Shown: piece after piece, positions 34,938 to 46,800 of the stretch
How positions within the stretch are numbered: the stretch's first letter is position 1
Layout of the letters: each line of letters opens with the position of its first letter
NCBI RefSeq assembly: GCF_042242105.1
Contig: NC_092029.1
Coordinates: 19,082,885 to 19,146,884, forward strand
Reading direction: 5' to 3'
Source of the DNA: Pempheris klunzingeri
Lineage: Eukaryota > Chordata > Actinopteri > Acropomatiformes > Pempheridae
DNA: 64,000 nt
Translations under genes and position numbers: made by a program
Notes under the pieces: generated by a model
Database searches by the model: none
Seen by the model: the letters and a program-made list of their open reading frames with translations, nothing else
Told to the model about the DNA's origin: nothing

Positions 34938-35757
34938 ATGAAAGAGAAAAACAAACCCACCTGTCCAATCTGTCAGACATCGCTCGACACCCAGGAAACG
35001 GAGCGTGGGGGTCGATCCACATCCATCCAGAGGATCATCTACTTCTCCAGCGGTGAAACTTTGGAGGAAGAAGACAGTGAAGAGGAAGAGGAAGAGGAAG
35101 AGGAAGAGGAAGAGTCATCAGACAGACCTCCTTTCAGAGAACCAGCAAAGACGGTGAGACACTAACTGTAATGTAAAAAGTCAGTAAGTAGCCGTCGTGT
35201 CATCTGTTTGTTTTTCTCTCCTCTGTCTCTTATTTCTCAGACTAGATTCTCATTTAAGAACGTGGCCATTCTAGTGGGGAGGGTCTCACTGCTGAGTACG
35301 TAACGTGACGGTTAGATACACTGAAAGTATTCAACAGGTGTGTTTTCACCATGAAGACAGTCTCACTGAGTCACTGTTCCTAAAATACAGCTTGTGACTT
35401 CCTCGGAGAGAGACTAGCTGGTGCATTAGGATTGAATGCAGCCAAATACCAGTATGCCATAGATCAGTATCATCAGGACCACAAGGTAACACCGAAACAA
35501 GCACGCTATCAAGACTATATCAGCTAAACTGTGTCATCTTAAAGACTTCTCCTTCACTTCACTTGCAGACGACACCAGGCCCAGGCAGCCTGTGGGAGGG
35601 ACAGGCCGAGAGGACCCACCTCTCTCCGGGACCGGACGGGAGGCTGTACGGAGCCACGGGGGATGCAAGAGACCCTGCTGATGCACGGGGAAATAAAGGA
35701 TGTCACAACAGAGGATATCAAGCAGATGAGGATCATTTCGACGAAAACAAAAACTGA
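34938..35757 (+). CDS. fam177b: FAM177 family protein, FAM177B-type
   Basis: Four coding exons: 34938-35153, 35241-35295, 35391-35485, 35569-35757, giving 184 aa with consistent GT-AG phases. Family blocks are QRIIYFSSGETLEEEDSEEE (FAM177 has RxIHFxxGxxMEEYS), a reduced membrane-side segment (TRFSFKNVAILVGRVSLLT) and CDFLGERLAGALGLNAAKYQ then YAIDQYHQ. A (GGAAGA)n-type repeat at about 35079-35114 encodes a run of about 12 Glu. The C-terminal exon is Gly/Asp-rich and not conserved with mammals as far as I can judge. The N-terminus has a CPIC pair but no complete zinc-finger pattern. FAM177A1 is reported at the Golgi; the role of FAM177B is not established. I prefer FAM177B because in human it sits beside BROX. 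AATAAA at 35870-35875 marks the likely 3' end. Confidence 0.88.
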
Positions 35758-36056
35758 AAGAATAAAAGGGCAAAGGAAGGAGGGCTGCCTTCATTTAAGG
35801 AGCGCGGTGCAGCTAATAATGTGGTGGTGTTTGCTTAATGTATGGTGATGTTCAAACGGAACTATTTAAAATAAAGTATTGTGCAGCATTGCAATTTTTT
35901 TTTCTATGTGATAAAAACAAAATGAACCCAGTAAACATGTTACCCTTTTATGAATGGATACAAATGTGAACTACCAAAGAGAAACGCTGTGGTGCTTTCT
36001 GATGCTGGCTTAATATCTAAAAACACAGTCTTAGCAGGACATGATCAAAAAGCTAA

Positions 36057-36138
36057 CGACGAGGATGGGATTCGAACCCACGCGTGCAGAGCACAATGGA
36101 TTAGCAGTCCATCGCCTTAACCACTCGGCCACCTCGTC
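36057..36138 (-). tRNA. trnS-GCU: tRNA-Ser (anticodon GCU)
   Basis: 82 nt, the standard length for this class-II (long variable arm) tRNA. On the minus strand the acceptor arm starts GACGAGG and pairs with CCTCGTC. The D-stem begins TGGCCGAGTGGTTAAGGCG. The anticodon loop is ACTGCTAAT (anticodon at 36103-36105), and the T arm is GGGTTCGAATCCC. No intron. Five T follow on the minus strand (plus-strand A at 36047-36051), the pol III terminator. Internal A and B boxes are intact, so the gene looks functional. Confidence 0.97.
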
Positions 36139-37260
36139 TACGCTGTCTCATTACACGATGCTGATGTCAATAAATATCTCCCGGAAGTGAACATTTCGTC
36201 ACTTTCACATCTTCGGCTACGCACAGAGCCGATACTTGGTTTGCTAACTTGGCTTTAGCGGCACCGTGGCTTGCTAATTGTGGCTAACGCGCTTGAAAGC
36301 CGTGCCCCGATGAGCCAGGCTGAGGTTAGCTGTGGCTAAAACTCTAAAAAGCTGTGGACACCAGCAGTGTCTCCTCGTTTAGACATTTAGCGTTACCACA
36401 TGACACGTGGTTCCCGTTGTGAATAGCTAGTTAGCATTCTTCGCACAGGTTTAGCTTTAGCTTTAGCTAACCAGCTAAAAGTTGTAGCGCTTATTAACTC
36501 CCGAACAGCATGCTTCAAAATGAACTTATTCTGATTAAGTGTGTTGTAAAACTAGAACCCCTTCACAAGAGATGTGGTGTTAAGAGATTTGCATTGTGGA
36601 AACTTGATCAAAGCGACTGAAACTGCTAGGACAGGAGACATGCTAGGCTACTCCACATCCAAACTGAGCCACACTTCACTTGGAGTCAATCTCAGTGTGT
36701 GTGTAGCTCCTGATCCAGACCATACCAGGATCCAACCCCAGATCAGTGCTGGCCTGGCCTGGGTGGCCATCTAGTGGTTGAATTAGATCATTAGTGAACA
36801 ACTGACATAACAGCACCACTGCTTTTACTGAAGTCCAGCAGTCATTTTCAGATCCTCAAGTCTGAAACCCATCTGCATAGCTTTGAGATGCTGGGGCAAT
36901 CTGGACACATCTGGACACATCTGGAAAAAAAACAACTGTAAAATCTCAAGTGAAGCTTTAACCTTTTGCTGTTAGATCAGATAAATTATTTAACATAACG
37001 CACCATGAATAAGCTGGGAAGACATGAGATGAGTGCCATGAGATGCCATAATAAAATCAGACAATGAGCCTTATGGCACACACAGGTAGTGCAAAACAAA
37101 GTGCACGTCACTCCGGCTCATGCACAAGCACTTTGTAAATCAGCCAACTAATCAGTAACACTTTTGAGGCAAAGTCCGTCACTTTTTTACAGCTGGCATA
37201 AACTTAAGGGGCTTAAAAGTCATATCTTGTCGATCTGCATATCCAAACCAAAGCAGCAGC
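36139..37260. other. intergenic stretch between fam177b/tRNA and the meprin pair
   Basis: 36180-36480 is richer in G and C, starts with an ETS-like CCGGAAGTGA, and repeats GCTAAC/GCTTTAGCT motifs, so it looks promoter-like although no coding exon follows. GCCATCTAGTGG at 36766-36777 is an exact fit to the CTCF core GCCMYCTRSTGG. TCTGGACACA is repeated at about 36899-36924. No open frame is convincing. Confidence 0.4.
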
Positions 37261-40200
37261 ATGGAGAGAGTGCTGTTAGTGTTTGGACTCGTGGTTTTAG
37301 CCACTTCACACAGTGTAAGTATTGGTTAATTCATTAATTATCTAGTGAGCTTGGTGCGATATGGCCATTAACTGTATGATGGCTTATGTTGCTTTTGTTT
37401 TTTCCAGATACCCGTTTTCCCCGAGGTACACGGTATGTTAAAAAAAAAAATCTGTCTTTGAAAGAACAGTCGCTCACAGGCTGTGAAAAGACTCTGACAC
37501 GTGTCTGTATTTTCGTTTCAGAGGTGTATGAGAATGGCGAGGATGAGAACCCTATCCTAAACCTGGGTGAGCTGCAACATTTCAGTCCTTCATTGCTGCA
37601 CGATGGAATAATATGTCAAATATATCGAATATGTCGTGCAGATTCAGATATAATCTGTGTTTTGTGCCTTTGCTCCAGGTTCAGATGTCAGTCTGTTTGA
37701 AGGGGACATTTTGATTCCAGTAAGTTGTACTTTGATGGGGACTTACTTTTGAGAAAAATGTTTTTGCTTAATCCTCTCACATGTTGGGACTGCTGGTCCT
37801 CCAGCTCTTGAGTAATTACAGCATAATATCTATTTCAGATAACAAGATTTGATAAAGTGCTTTTTATTCTACAGGAAGGACGGAATGCATTGATTGACAA
37901 AAAATACAGATGGAAATTTCCAATCCCTTATATTCTGGGGGATGATTTGGGTGAGTTTTTCTTCAGAATGTCCTGTGGGTACGTCATACGAGTATGAGTC
38001 TGTTGTGACTGTGTCTTTCACTCCTCAGACCTGAATGCCAAGGGCTGCGTACATCAAGCGTTTGAAATGTTTCGCCTGAAGTCTTGCATTGACTTTAAGC
38101 CTTACGAGGGAGAAAAGACGTTCATCAAATTTGAAAAGAGAGGAGGGTATGACTCTGGCTGTCTTATTATTTGTCTGCTCAAACGGCATTGATTTCAGTT
38201 CTTCACAGTGCACGATTTTGCCGAACTGAAAACAGTGGCCACCTCAGGGACTTTTTCTGAACAGCGTCCACTGCAGCCTCAGCAGATAGTTACCGGACAA
38301 TGTTCAGTGCTAAAGTGGTAAGCTATTATAGCAGTATTACAAACGAGGTACAGTCATGAAGCCAGAAAACTGGCTCAGTAATGGTGGTACAGAATATTTA
38401 AAGCATTAAAAAGTGTTATTGCAGTTAACGTTAGCCACAATAAGCTACTGGTCATACCAGGCCAAGTCAAACTAAACTAAACATCAGTGTGTTTATGGCT
38501 TTTTGAGTCATCTTATCACAGAGAGTGAATGAAGAGAGAGTGAATTAGTAAGTTTCTGATTGTTCCATCCTAAAGCACAAATAAGCACATTCATTCCTCA
38601 AACTTTACAGAAGTGCAAGTTGGAATTTAATGTACAACTTCTGCCGTTGTAGGTGTTTCTCCAGTGTTGGTGATCAGCAGAACGGCCAGATTCTGTCTCT
38701 GGGGTCAGGCTGTGACCACAAGGCAGTGATTGAGCATGAGCTTCTCCACGCTTTGGGGTTTTACCACGAACAGTCCCGCACGGACAGAGACGACTACGTC
38801 GACATCTGGTTGGATCAGGTTACACCAGGTATTAGTTATTCCTTAATGGTCTGTCATTTTCTTCCTTTTTGTCATTCATCTTCTATGACAACGTTTTATT
38901 ATTGGGTAAGGCTACTGATATGAAATTGAATGTTATCTACTTAGATACTTGGACCCAGAAATGAGGATAGCAGCGACTAACTGAATGTGGAATCTTTCCG
39001 CAGGACTTGAACACAACTTCAATAAATACAACGATGACTACATCACTGATCAAAACACGGCATACGACTATGAGTCTGTGATGCATTACAGGCCCTTCTC
39101 CTTCAATGTGAACCCATCCTTCCCCACTGTCACCACCAAAATCCCGGAGTTCTACAACATCATTGGCCAGTACCTAGACTTCAGCGAGATGGACACCTTC
39201 AGGCTCAACCGGATGTACAACTGCTGTACGTAAAATTTCCAATCATGGTATTTTCATCTGCTTTTTTTTTTTTTTTTGTTTCTTTGACGTTGTCAGTGGT
39301 TAGAATGCAATCACTCTTTAGGAAGTAGGTTTCAGTGTGGATGAAAGTCTGCTAAGCACAAAATGGGCCAAAACATTTAAATGGCTCTCCAAACTCTCCC
39401 CGTCTCATCCCAGCCGGTCCTCTCACCCTGCTGGACCAGTGTGTCTTTGAGCACGCCAGCATCTGTGGGATGATACAGTCCCCCTCTGATGATGCTGACT
39501 GGGTCCATATTAAAAGCAGTGTGGGGGTAGAGGATCACACACTCCCGGGGACACACAGAGGTCAGAGTTCAATTATTTCTCCTATAAAATCCCAACTACT
39601 GTTTAATCTCTGTTCAGAGAGCATGAAGGAAGTGAGCAAAAATGAAGTCATAATCTAATATCTTGTCTTATAATGTCTGGCTTTGTAGATTCCGGGTACT
39701 TCATGCACTTCAGCACCATGACTGGGGAGCCTCGGGAGTCTGCTCTGTTGGAATCCCGGACCCTCTACCCCAAGAGGAAGCTTCAGTGTCTGCAGTTCTT
39801 CTACAAGATGAGTGGAAGCCCCAAGGACAGGCTGGTGATCTGGGTCAAGATGGATGATGGCACGGGCACCATTCGTAAAATGAGGAAGATGGACACCTTT
39901 TATGGTATTTATTAAGTGCAAATGTTTATTAGAGGACACATTTCCCGGCATCTACCTGGAGCTTTACAGTAAATAGTTTGCATCTAAGCAAATGCTCATG
40001 TGAACATTTGTTTGCCTGGGTACATCCAAAGGTGACCAGGCGATTCCAGGCAAGCTGGTCCCTCTGCTTCCAGTCTTGATGCTAGGCTAAGATAATTGCC
40101 TGTTGGCTCTGGATTCATACCAAGTGGATATTAGAGTGGTATGGATCATCGAACTCTTGGCATTTACTCTTAGCCATTAAGAGTATTTCCCAAAATGTTA

Positions 40201-41239
40201 TGCACACTTCACGTCCTCACTATCCCACTGCTTAGCAAACAAACAACACTGCCACACATAGTAAGATCTGTCAACCTTCCCTCTCCCCCAGCGGATTCCG
40301 ACCACACGTGGAGGATCGCCCATGTCCCATTGGAGGTAGGGGTTAAATTCCGCTACGCTTTCCAAGCCGAGCGCGGTGATCCCTCTACATCTGCTGGTGG
40401 CATCTACATCGACGACATTAGCCTGATCGAGACACGCTGCCCCAACGCTGCGTGGAGGATCCAGAACTTCTCCAAGATAATGGAAACAGCTGACAACGAC
40501 ACGGTTATTGACAGCCCTCGCTTCTACAGCCCCGAAGGCTACGCTTACGGTGTCCGTGTCTTTCCTTTGTCGAGTTATTATGATTACTCAGGGAACTACA
40601 CCGGGCTGTACTTCTACCTAGCCAGCGGGGACAATGATGTGCTGATGCAGTGGCCAGCAGTAAACAGACAGGCCACCCTGGTGGTGATGGACCAAGATTC
40701 AGACATTAAGCTGAGGATGTCTACAGCTCGCAGTGTTACTACTGATCTGAAGAAGAGTAAGTGCTCCTTATCCATTTCTACCAAACAGACAAGGGCAGGG
40801 CACTACGATGACATCATACAAACTAGTTCAACAGGCTGCAAAATAAATATAACAGAGGTACAAGTTTGCTTGCAGGATGTAATATTGTAACCATGTTCAA
40901 CATACATGGTGGCTCTGCCTTTTTGTGTCTTCTAGCATCAGATGGAAAATATTTTTGGGACGATCCCTCCAAGGTGGGCACGCGTGACCCCTCCTGTGAT
41001 TGCTATAAAGGTCCATCACGGGGCTGGAGGAACTTCGTCAAGCACTTTGACCTCAGGCGGCGTAATTACCTCAAGAATGATGACCTCATCATCCTCATCG
41101 ACTTTGATGGTTAGTGGTCTGCGTTCGATACTTTTGTGTTTTTGCCCACCAGGGTGCAGACATACAAGCAATTATCTCTCTGTCTGCAGATGTAGCATCG
41201 CTGATCAAAACAGAAGTTCCCATTAAGCCAAAGGAGTAA
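37261..41239 (+). CDS. mep1a: meprin A subunit alpha-like metalloprotease, upstream copy, secreted form
   Basis: Thirteen coding exons: 37261-37314, 37408-37432, 37522-37566, 37679-37719, 37875-37950, 38029-38146, 38653-38828, 39004-39225, 39414-39560, 39689-39904, 40292-40756, 40936-41109, 41190-41239, giving 602 aa. Signal peptide 1-18 ([18 protein letters not shown]). A propeptide follows, with an activation site at GR-NALID that aligns with human meprin alpha. The astacin domain (to about 252) has the zinc site [12 protein letters not shown] (H148, E149, H152, H158) and a Met-turn [13 protein letters not shown] runs about 256-422 and MATH from about 425. The protein ends VPIKPKE, where human MEP1A and the next gene continue into an EGF module and membrane helix. 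It should therefore be a soluble protease. Meprins cleave matrix and peptide substrates at gut and kidney surfaces. Confidence 0.93.
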
Positions 41240-41514
41240 AGTCTTACAGGATTTCTATCATGGTTAAGTGGAGGTAAGGCATGAAATGCTTTTGTATTTT
41301 CAGAGTTTACATCACACATGTAGTGTACTTGCTCATGGTCGTATGGAATTACATTTTGTTTTTTATCATAGAATGATTAAATGCAACATATGCAGCTGGG
41401 ATGAGGAGAACAACCCATGAAGATGAAGAAAGGATGGAAAATTACTGCTGTGACATTGATATCAGATTTATACACATGATTTACAAAACATACAATGATA
41501 TATATATCAATATA
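41240..41514 (+). other. 3' region of the upstream meprin gene
   Basis: Shortly after the stop, AGTGGAG followed by GTAAGGC (about 41268-41280) looks like a donor. AACATATGCAG ending at 41395 looks like an acceptor, so a spliced 3' untranslated exon is possible. I see no EGF or transmembrane exon here. Confidence 0.3.
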
Positions 41515-41938
41515 CAGTGCCTAACAAATTGATCAGACCAGCTGTCATAAAAACGAGAAAACACAAATATTTTAGAAATCTGTCAACAACTTGTTTCAAA
41601 TTAAACATTGTATTATTATTTATTAGGCAAATAACAAACTGGAACAACTAAATAGTCCTTCTTCATATATTTTAACCAAAAATCTTAATATTTAGTTTGA
41701 CCTCCTTTGGCCCTGATTGTTTTCATGTACTTTTCGACCGTCTCTTTTGTTATTGAGTTCCAAATAGTTCCCAGCTGTTCCCAGAGACTTGCTTTGGATT
41801 AAATTTGTGTGTGATCTATTTTTTCACCATTACAGAAATTAAAAAAAATAATTTGGTAATCAGCAATACTGTTAATTTAGGGCAGGGGAGGCAAACACCT
41901 TACACTGGGTGGTGCTCTAATAAATTTGTTAAGCACTG
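41515..41938. mobile_element. Tc1/mariner-type miniature element
   Basis: The left end CAGTGCCTAACAAATTGATC and the right end AATAAATTTGTTAAGCACTG are inverted repeats with TA on each side (41513-41514 and 41939-41940). The interior has a decayed GTTTGACCTCCTTTGGCCCT block seen in some Tc1 elements but no coding frame. It carries AATAAA at 41919-41924, and another lies just outside at 41997-42002. Either may serve the upstream meprin transcript. Confidence 0.82.
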
Positions 41939-42195
41939 TATATGTCAAAATATTTGCATGACAATCATTTGGTATTTCTTTTTGAATTGTTGTCTTAATA
42001 AAAGCCAATACATTAAGCTACTATAGAAAAATGGTGTGTTTATTTAGTTTTGTCTTGGCTGCCAAGTGAGTGACCATTACAGCTTATGTATACTTAACTA
42101 GTGTTTACATTTGCAGTGAGTCAATATAATACAACGATACTCAACATGATATAGATAAGATGCTTCATGATTGATCTTTATTCTTAAATTCTCAT

Positions 42196-42660
42196 TTAAC
42201 ACATTGAAATCAGTTTACTCTTCAAACAGCCTCTAACAGTTACATAATTCTGAGGCACTGCAGGTACTTTGTTACCTCTAAAGACAAAACACAAGACAAC
42301 GGACATGAGCAACCAGATGGTAAAAAGGTGCAGTTTATTGTTGAATATGAACAGCAAAGACAAGGCATAATCCCAAAAATGCTGACTGAATCTAACACTC
42401 GCAACAAGACACAAACCGCTGACTAGGATGCTGGAACGTTCGACACAAGGACACAAGACGATCCGGCACAGGACAGGGGAAAACACAGACAATATATACA
42501 CCAGGGAGGGGGGCACAGGTGGACACACTCAGGGTGGGGCAGACAATCACAGGAGCGGCAAACATACGAGGGCAGGAAGTCAAGGGGCCTGAAACGAGAA
42601 GCATAAGTTGAACGCCACAATATTACAGACACATGAACTAAACTTAACAAACGAGACCCA
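42196..42660 (-). repeat. dispersed repeat copy B, pairs with 13186-13570
   Basis: On the minus strand it shares CTTGACTTCCTGCCC, CCGCTCCTGTGATTGTCTGC and TTTTCCCCTGTCCTGTGCC with copy A (one-base variants) and has CAATAAACTGCACC near its 3' part. It is better preserved than copy A. It may be a solo LTR or a retroelement 3' end. The overlapping minus-strand open frames (42196-42528, 42392-42604, 42423-42650) belong to the repeat, not to a gene. Confidence 0.6.
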
Positions 42661-43731
42661 ACATGATGATGTTCGGTTTGACTAAAAGAACCTACTGGAT
42701 GCGTTATATTGACTCCAGCTGCTGCTGGAACTTGACCCGAGCCTGGTTGCAGGCCTCTGAACCATCCTGCATCTTTGACACATTCACATATTCAACCAAG
42801 TCTCCACTGATCCCCCCCCTTGTTAGAAAACAAGTGACCACTCTGAGCCGATTAGACAGGATTCCAGTAAGAAATGGTCATCTTCCTACATATTTATCTA
42901 TCTAGCTACATTCATGTAAAATAATGAATTAAATAGAACTAACAACTCTTATTGGGACATATTCCTTTCATCAATGTGGAACACTTAGCTGTGCCTAGAA
43001 ACCACTTCAGCAGCTCACATGTCAGTGAGTGTGTCTGGGCAAAACACAAGCCACCCTTCAACAAGAATTTGGAATGAATGAAGGGTAACAACATGGAAAT
43101 TCAGTCTTACTGGCTTGACCCATACTGGGATTAAAAGTCAGGATGTTTGGCCTCTGCTGCTTCACTTTCAACCATCGATTTCTAAATCGGTTTCTTCAAA
43201 GTGCCTGAACTTTATGGAAGTGTAATAATAAAACCATTCAATATCAACTAAACCAGCTTGACACTTTGTACACATCAGTGCAGTAAATATAAGGTAAGGA
43301 AAAACAAAGCACCTTATCAGGTATTGCAGGTGTAATGGCACCACAGACTGAAGTGTCAGCACTTTCTTTCCTGTGCTGTTTACAACTTTACCCTCACTGC
43401 CAAGCATTTCAATACACGACCTGAAGGCATCGTTACTCTAATGAATCATTACAGGAGGGTTTAGTGAAAGCTGTTTCTTTACCAAGCACACAGAGGACAT
43501 GGCTTTGACACAAATAGACAGTACCTCCCATTATCCTGCTCTGCAAGATTGGTTTCTGTAGAACTAACCTCAGTCACAGAGAGCTCAGAGATCAAACCCA
43601 TAATCAGCACAGCTGGCTGTTTTATTGGACCTAAGGTCCATTCATATCAATCCATTATTGACTCTGCTGCCTGAGTATTGGGTCGACAGTTTACTGCTGC
43701 CATCACCTGAACACCGATGGCATGTTGGTCA
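42661..43731. other. spacer between the two meprin genes
   Basis: No coding exon is supported. I looked for leftover EGF or membrane-anchor exons of the upstream meprin and saw none. Confidence 0.4.
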
Positions 43732-43740
43732 TATAAAAGG
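43732..43740 (+). promoter_or_regulatory. TATA box of the downstream meprin gene
   Basis: TATAAAAGG lies 134 bases before the chosen start codon. It fits the strong TATA consensus and a tissue-restricted gene. Confidence 0.55.
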
Positions 43741-43873
43741 TGGAGAAGACGTGTGTAACATGTCTGTTACTCATTAAACACTATTATCCTGCTCAAAGTT
43801 CCCCTCCAGCTGTTGTTTTTATGGATACATTTACACTGGGGTGAGAGAAGCATGTTTCTATCTGGATTCCAAC

Positions 43874-46800
43874 ATGGTCTCTGGAGACAGTCTGAGGAGG
43901 ATTGCTGCGCTGGTTGGAGTTTTTCTGGTTTTTAAGGTAGGAGATTTAGGAAGTATTTGAAATTGTATCGCACTAAGTAACAGAAATTGAAAAACATGTC
44001 GCTATAGAGGGTTTGAATACTCCTGTTTGTGTGCTAGGTGCCCGCTGTTCCAACACTTACCGGTTAGTTCCCATTGACTTATTGATCATATGCACATAAA
44101 AACAAGCTAGTTTGTTCCTTACTGGCTGTAACAATGAATGTATCTTCCAGTTGATGATGCAGATGCTGGTGAACTACGGGAAGACATTCTTGAGATCAAC
44201 AGAGGTATACTTTTTAATCCCCCTCTGCTGTTAACACATGCACTGTGATCAGTTGACTGATCTTTACATTTGCTTAACAGTGTTTATCACATTTTTAGGT
44301 TTAAAAGACCTGTATGAGGGAGACATTGCTGGTGATGTAAGTATACAGAAGCTCTGTGTAGAGATTATGTTTGTCAAGAACTTAAAAGTATATGCTCAAC
44401 ACTTTGAATGTGTCTTGCAGCCCAGCAGAAATGCAATCGTTGATCAAACAAGAAGATGGACGTTTCCCATCCCCTATATCTTAACTGATTCTTTAGGTAC
44501 GCTGTATACCATGCACCTCTACCAGTAAATAATTAGTTGAGTATGAGAAATGTACTGATTTGGAAATTCATTTCTTTTATTCTAGAGCTGAATGCTAAAG
44601 GTGTGATCCTCCAGGCTTTTGAGGAATACCGTCTGAGATCCTGTGTGGACTTCAAGCCCTATGAGGGAGAGACCAGCTACCTCTCCTTCACCAAGTTGTC
44701 TGGGTGAGCCGCAGTACGCCACACTGACTCTGGAATGAGCACGGCTGTTGCCCAACTTTATAGGCCGTGCTGTTGAGTCATCAAATTCGAGGCGTCGAGG
44801 ACTACAGATTAGGAAACGCTGATGTGATAAATGCTTTTTCAAGCTCTAACTGCACCTTAATTGTTTTATTTTTTTATTTTCTACTCATTAATTCAGATGC
44901 TGGTCATTTGTCGGAGATGATAAAAAAGGCCAGAATGTGTCCATTGGTGACAGGTGTGACACGAAGGCCATTGTGCAGCACGAGCTTCTCCATGCTCTGG
45001 GCTTTTACCACGAACAGTCTCGCTCAGATAGAGATGACTATGTCAAAATCTGGTGGGACGAGATTGAAGAAGGTGGGTTTATTTTTTTAATTTAGGGCTG
45101 CAGCCACAATTTTAGCCCTGATAGCCTAATGCTTAAGACGCATAGCACATAACCACAAAGCTTGGTTTGTCTTCTGTCTGGGAGGGGGTGCATGTCACAA
45201 GCCTTTCTACCCCTGTCTCCTGCTTCTGTCTGTCCAACAAAGTTTTTTTTTTGTGTAAAAAAATGTGGTAGTACTGTTTAAAGGAGTTGCTATACTGTTG
45301 CTGGACTATCTACATGATGATGATATTCTCTCTTCACAGGGATGGAGCATAATTTCAACAAGTACGAGGATGACTTCATCACTGACATGAACACTCCATA
45401 TGATTATGAGTCCATCATGCACTACAGACCACTGTCCTTCAACAAGAACGAAAGCATCCCCACAATCACCACCACCATACTTTATTTTAATGAGGTCATC
45501 GGGCAGCGCCTGGACTTCAGTGCCGTGGACATCACCAGACTCAACCGCATGTACGATTGTGGTGAGTGTCTCCTTTCGAGCCTGCCTAAAGGCTACATAG
45601 ATCCTCCATATTTCCAACACACATTCAAGCATTCTGTAAAGCATTAAGCTTTGGAGCTTGACTCTTGGTAACTGTCCCGTTCCAGCCAACACACACACTC
45701 TCCTGGACCAGTGCTCCTTTGAGCTCATCAACATCTGTGGAATGATCCAGAATGAGCAGGACAATGCAGATTGGGTCCAGACACTGAGCAGTCCAGCTGA
45801 TACAGACCACACCCTGGATGGGCGCTGCAGAGGTACTGAGCACATTTTCTAGATCGCATGCAAAGATTTATCAAACATTAATCTCAAATAATCTGGAAAA
45901 GGAAAAATGGTGTAATCAAATAGATTGTGATGAAAAAAATGTTTTTGCATTGCATTGGAAGGGGAGGATCCAAATGAAGTTATTAATAACCTTTGGGAAG
46001 ATCCATCTTGCTTTTTAAAAATGTAGGGTTTTCTCCCTACATCCCTACATTCTCCGCAACAATAGCTGTTATACAGTCAACAAAAACATTTAGATTAAGA
46101 CATTTTACTACACAAAAATACTAAGGTAGGTCACTTGAAGAACATAATATGCTAGAATTGTCAAACTAATATGTCTTTCCATAGGTCGATAACATTAGAA
46201 ATTACATTAATATGAAATCAAAAACTCCAAAACTTATTTTTGAAAGTCTATGTTGAATCAATGAGGTGATTCTTCAACAAGATGCACATCAATTATTATT
46301 TTTTTCTCAGAATAACACACAGCCTCATCTAAAATCTCATTCAGTTGCTTTTCTTACGACACTATTAAAATGCCTCCTAGCTTTTTTTTTTTAGCCAAGC
46401 AGCTTTCTTTTTGATAACTAATTTAACAAAATATGTACCGGTGTCCGCTTCTCTCTGTAGATTCTGGCTACTTCATGAAGTTTGACACGTCCACCGGCGC
46501 AGCAGGTAACAGCGCCTCGCTGGAGTCACGTGTCCTCTACCCCAAGAGAGACGAGCAGTGCCTGCAGTTCTTCTACAAGATGACCGGAGCAGCTGGGGAC
46601 AAATTGGTGATATGGATCAAGATTGCAGGCAGTGTCAGGAAGATCCACACCATTACAGGTATTTCATGTTATCATTCACATGGCACCATAGGCTGTTGAA
46701 CAGTGCATATTAAAATGTTGACACTTAAATTGTTTTTTTTTTTTTATGAAAAACTTGAAAAATGAAAAATGTTCTATCCATTTAGCATTAGCTATTCTTT

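Noticed and set aside
42196-42650. Three overlapping minus-strand frames of 70-110 codons
   Set aside because: They fall within a dispersed repeat whose other copy does not keep the frames.
43852-43873. Earlier ATG before the downstream meprin start
   Set aside because: Out of frame with the signal peptide and the rest of the protein.
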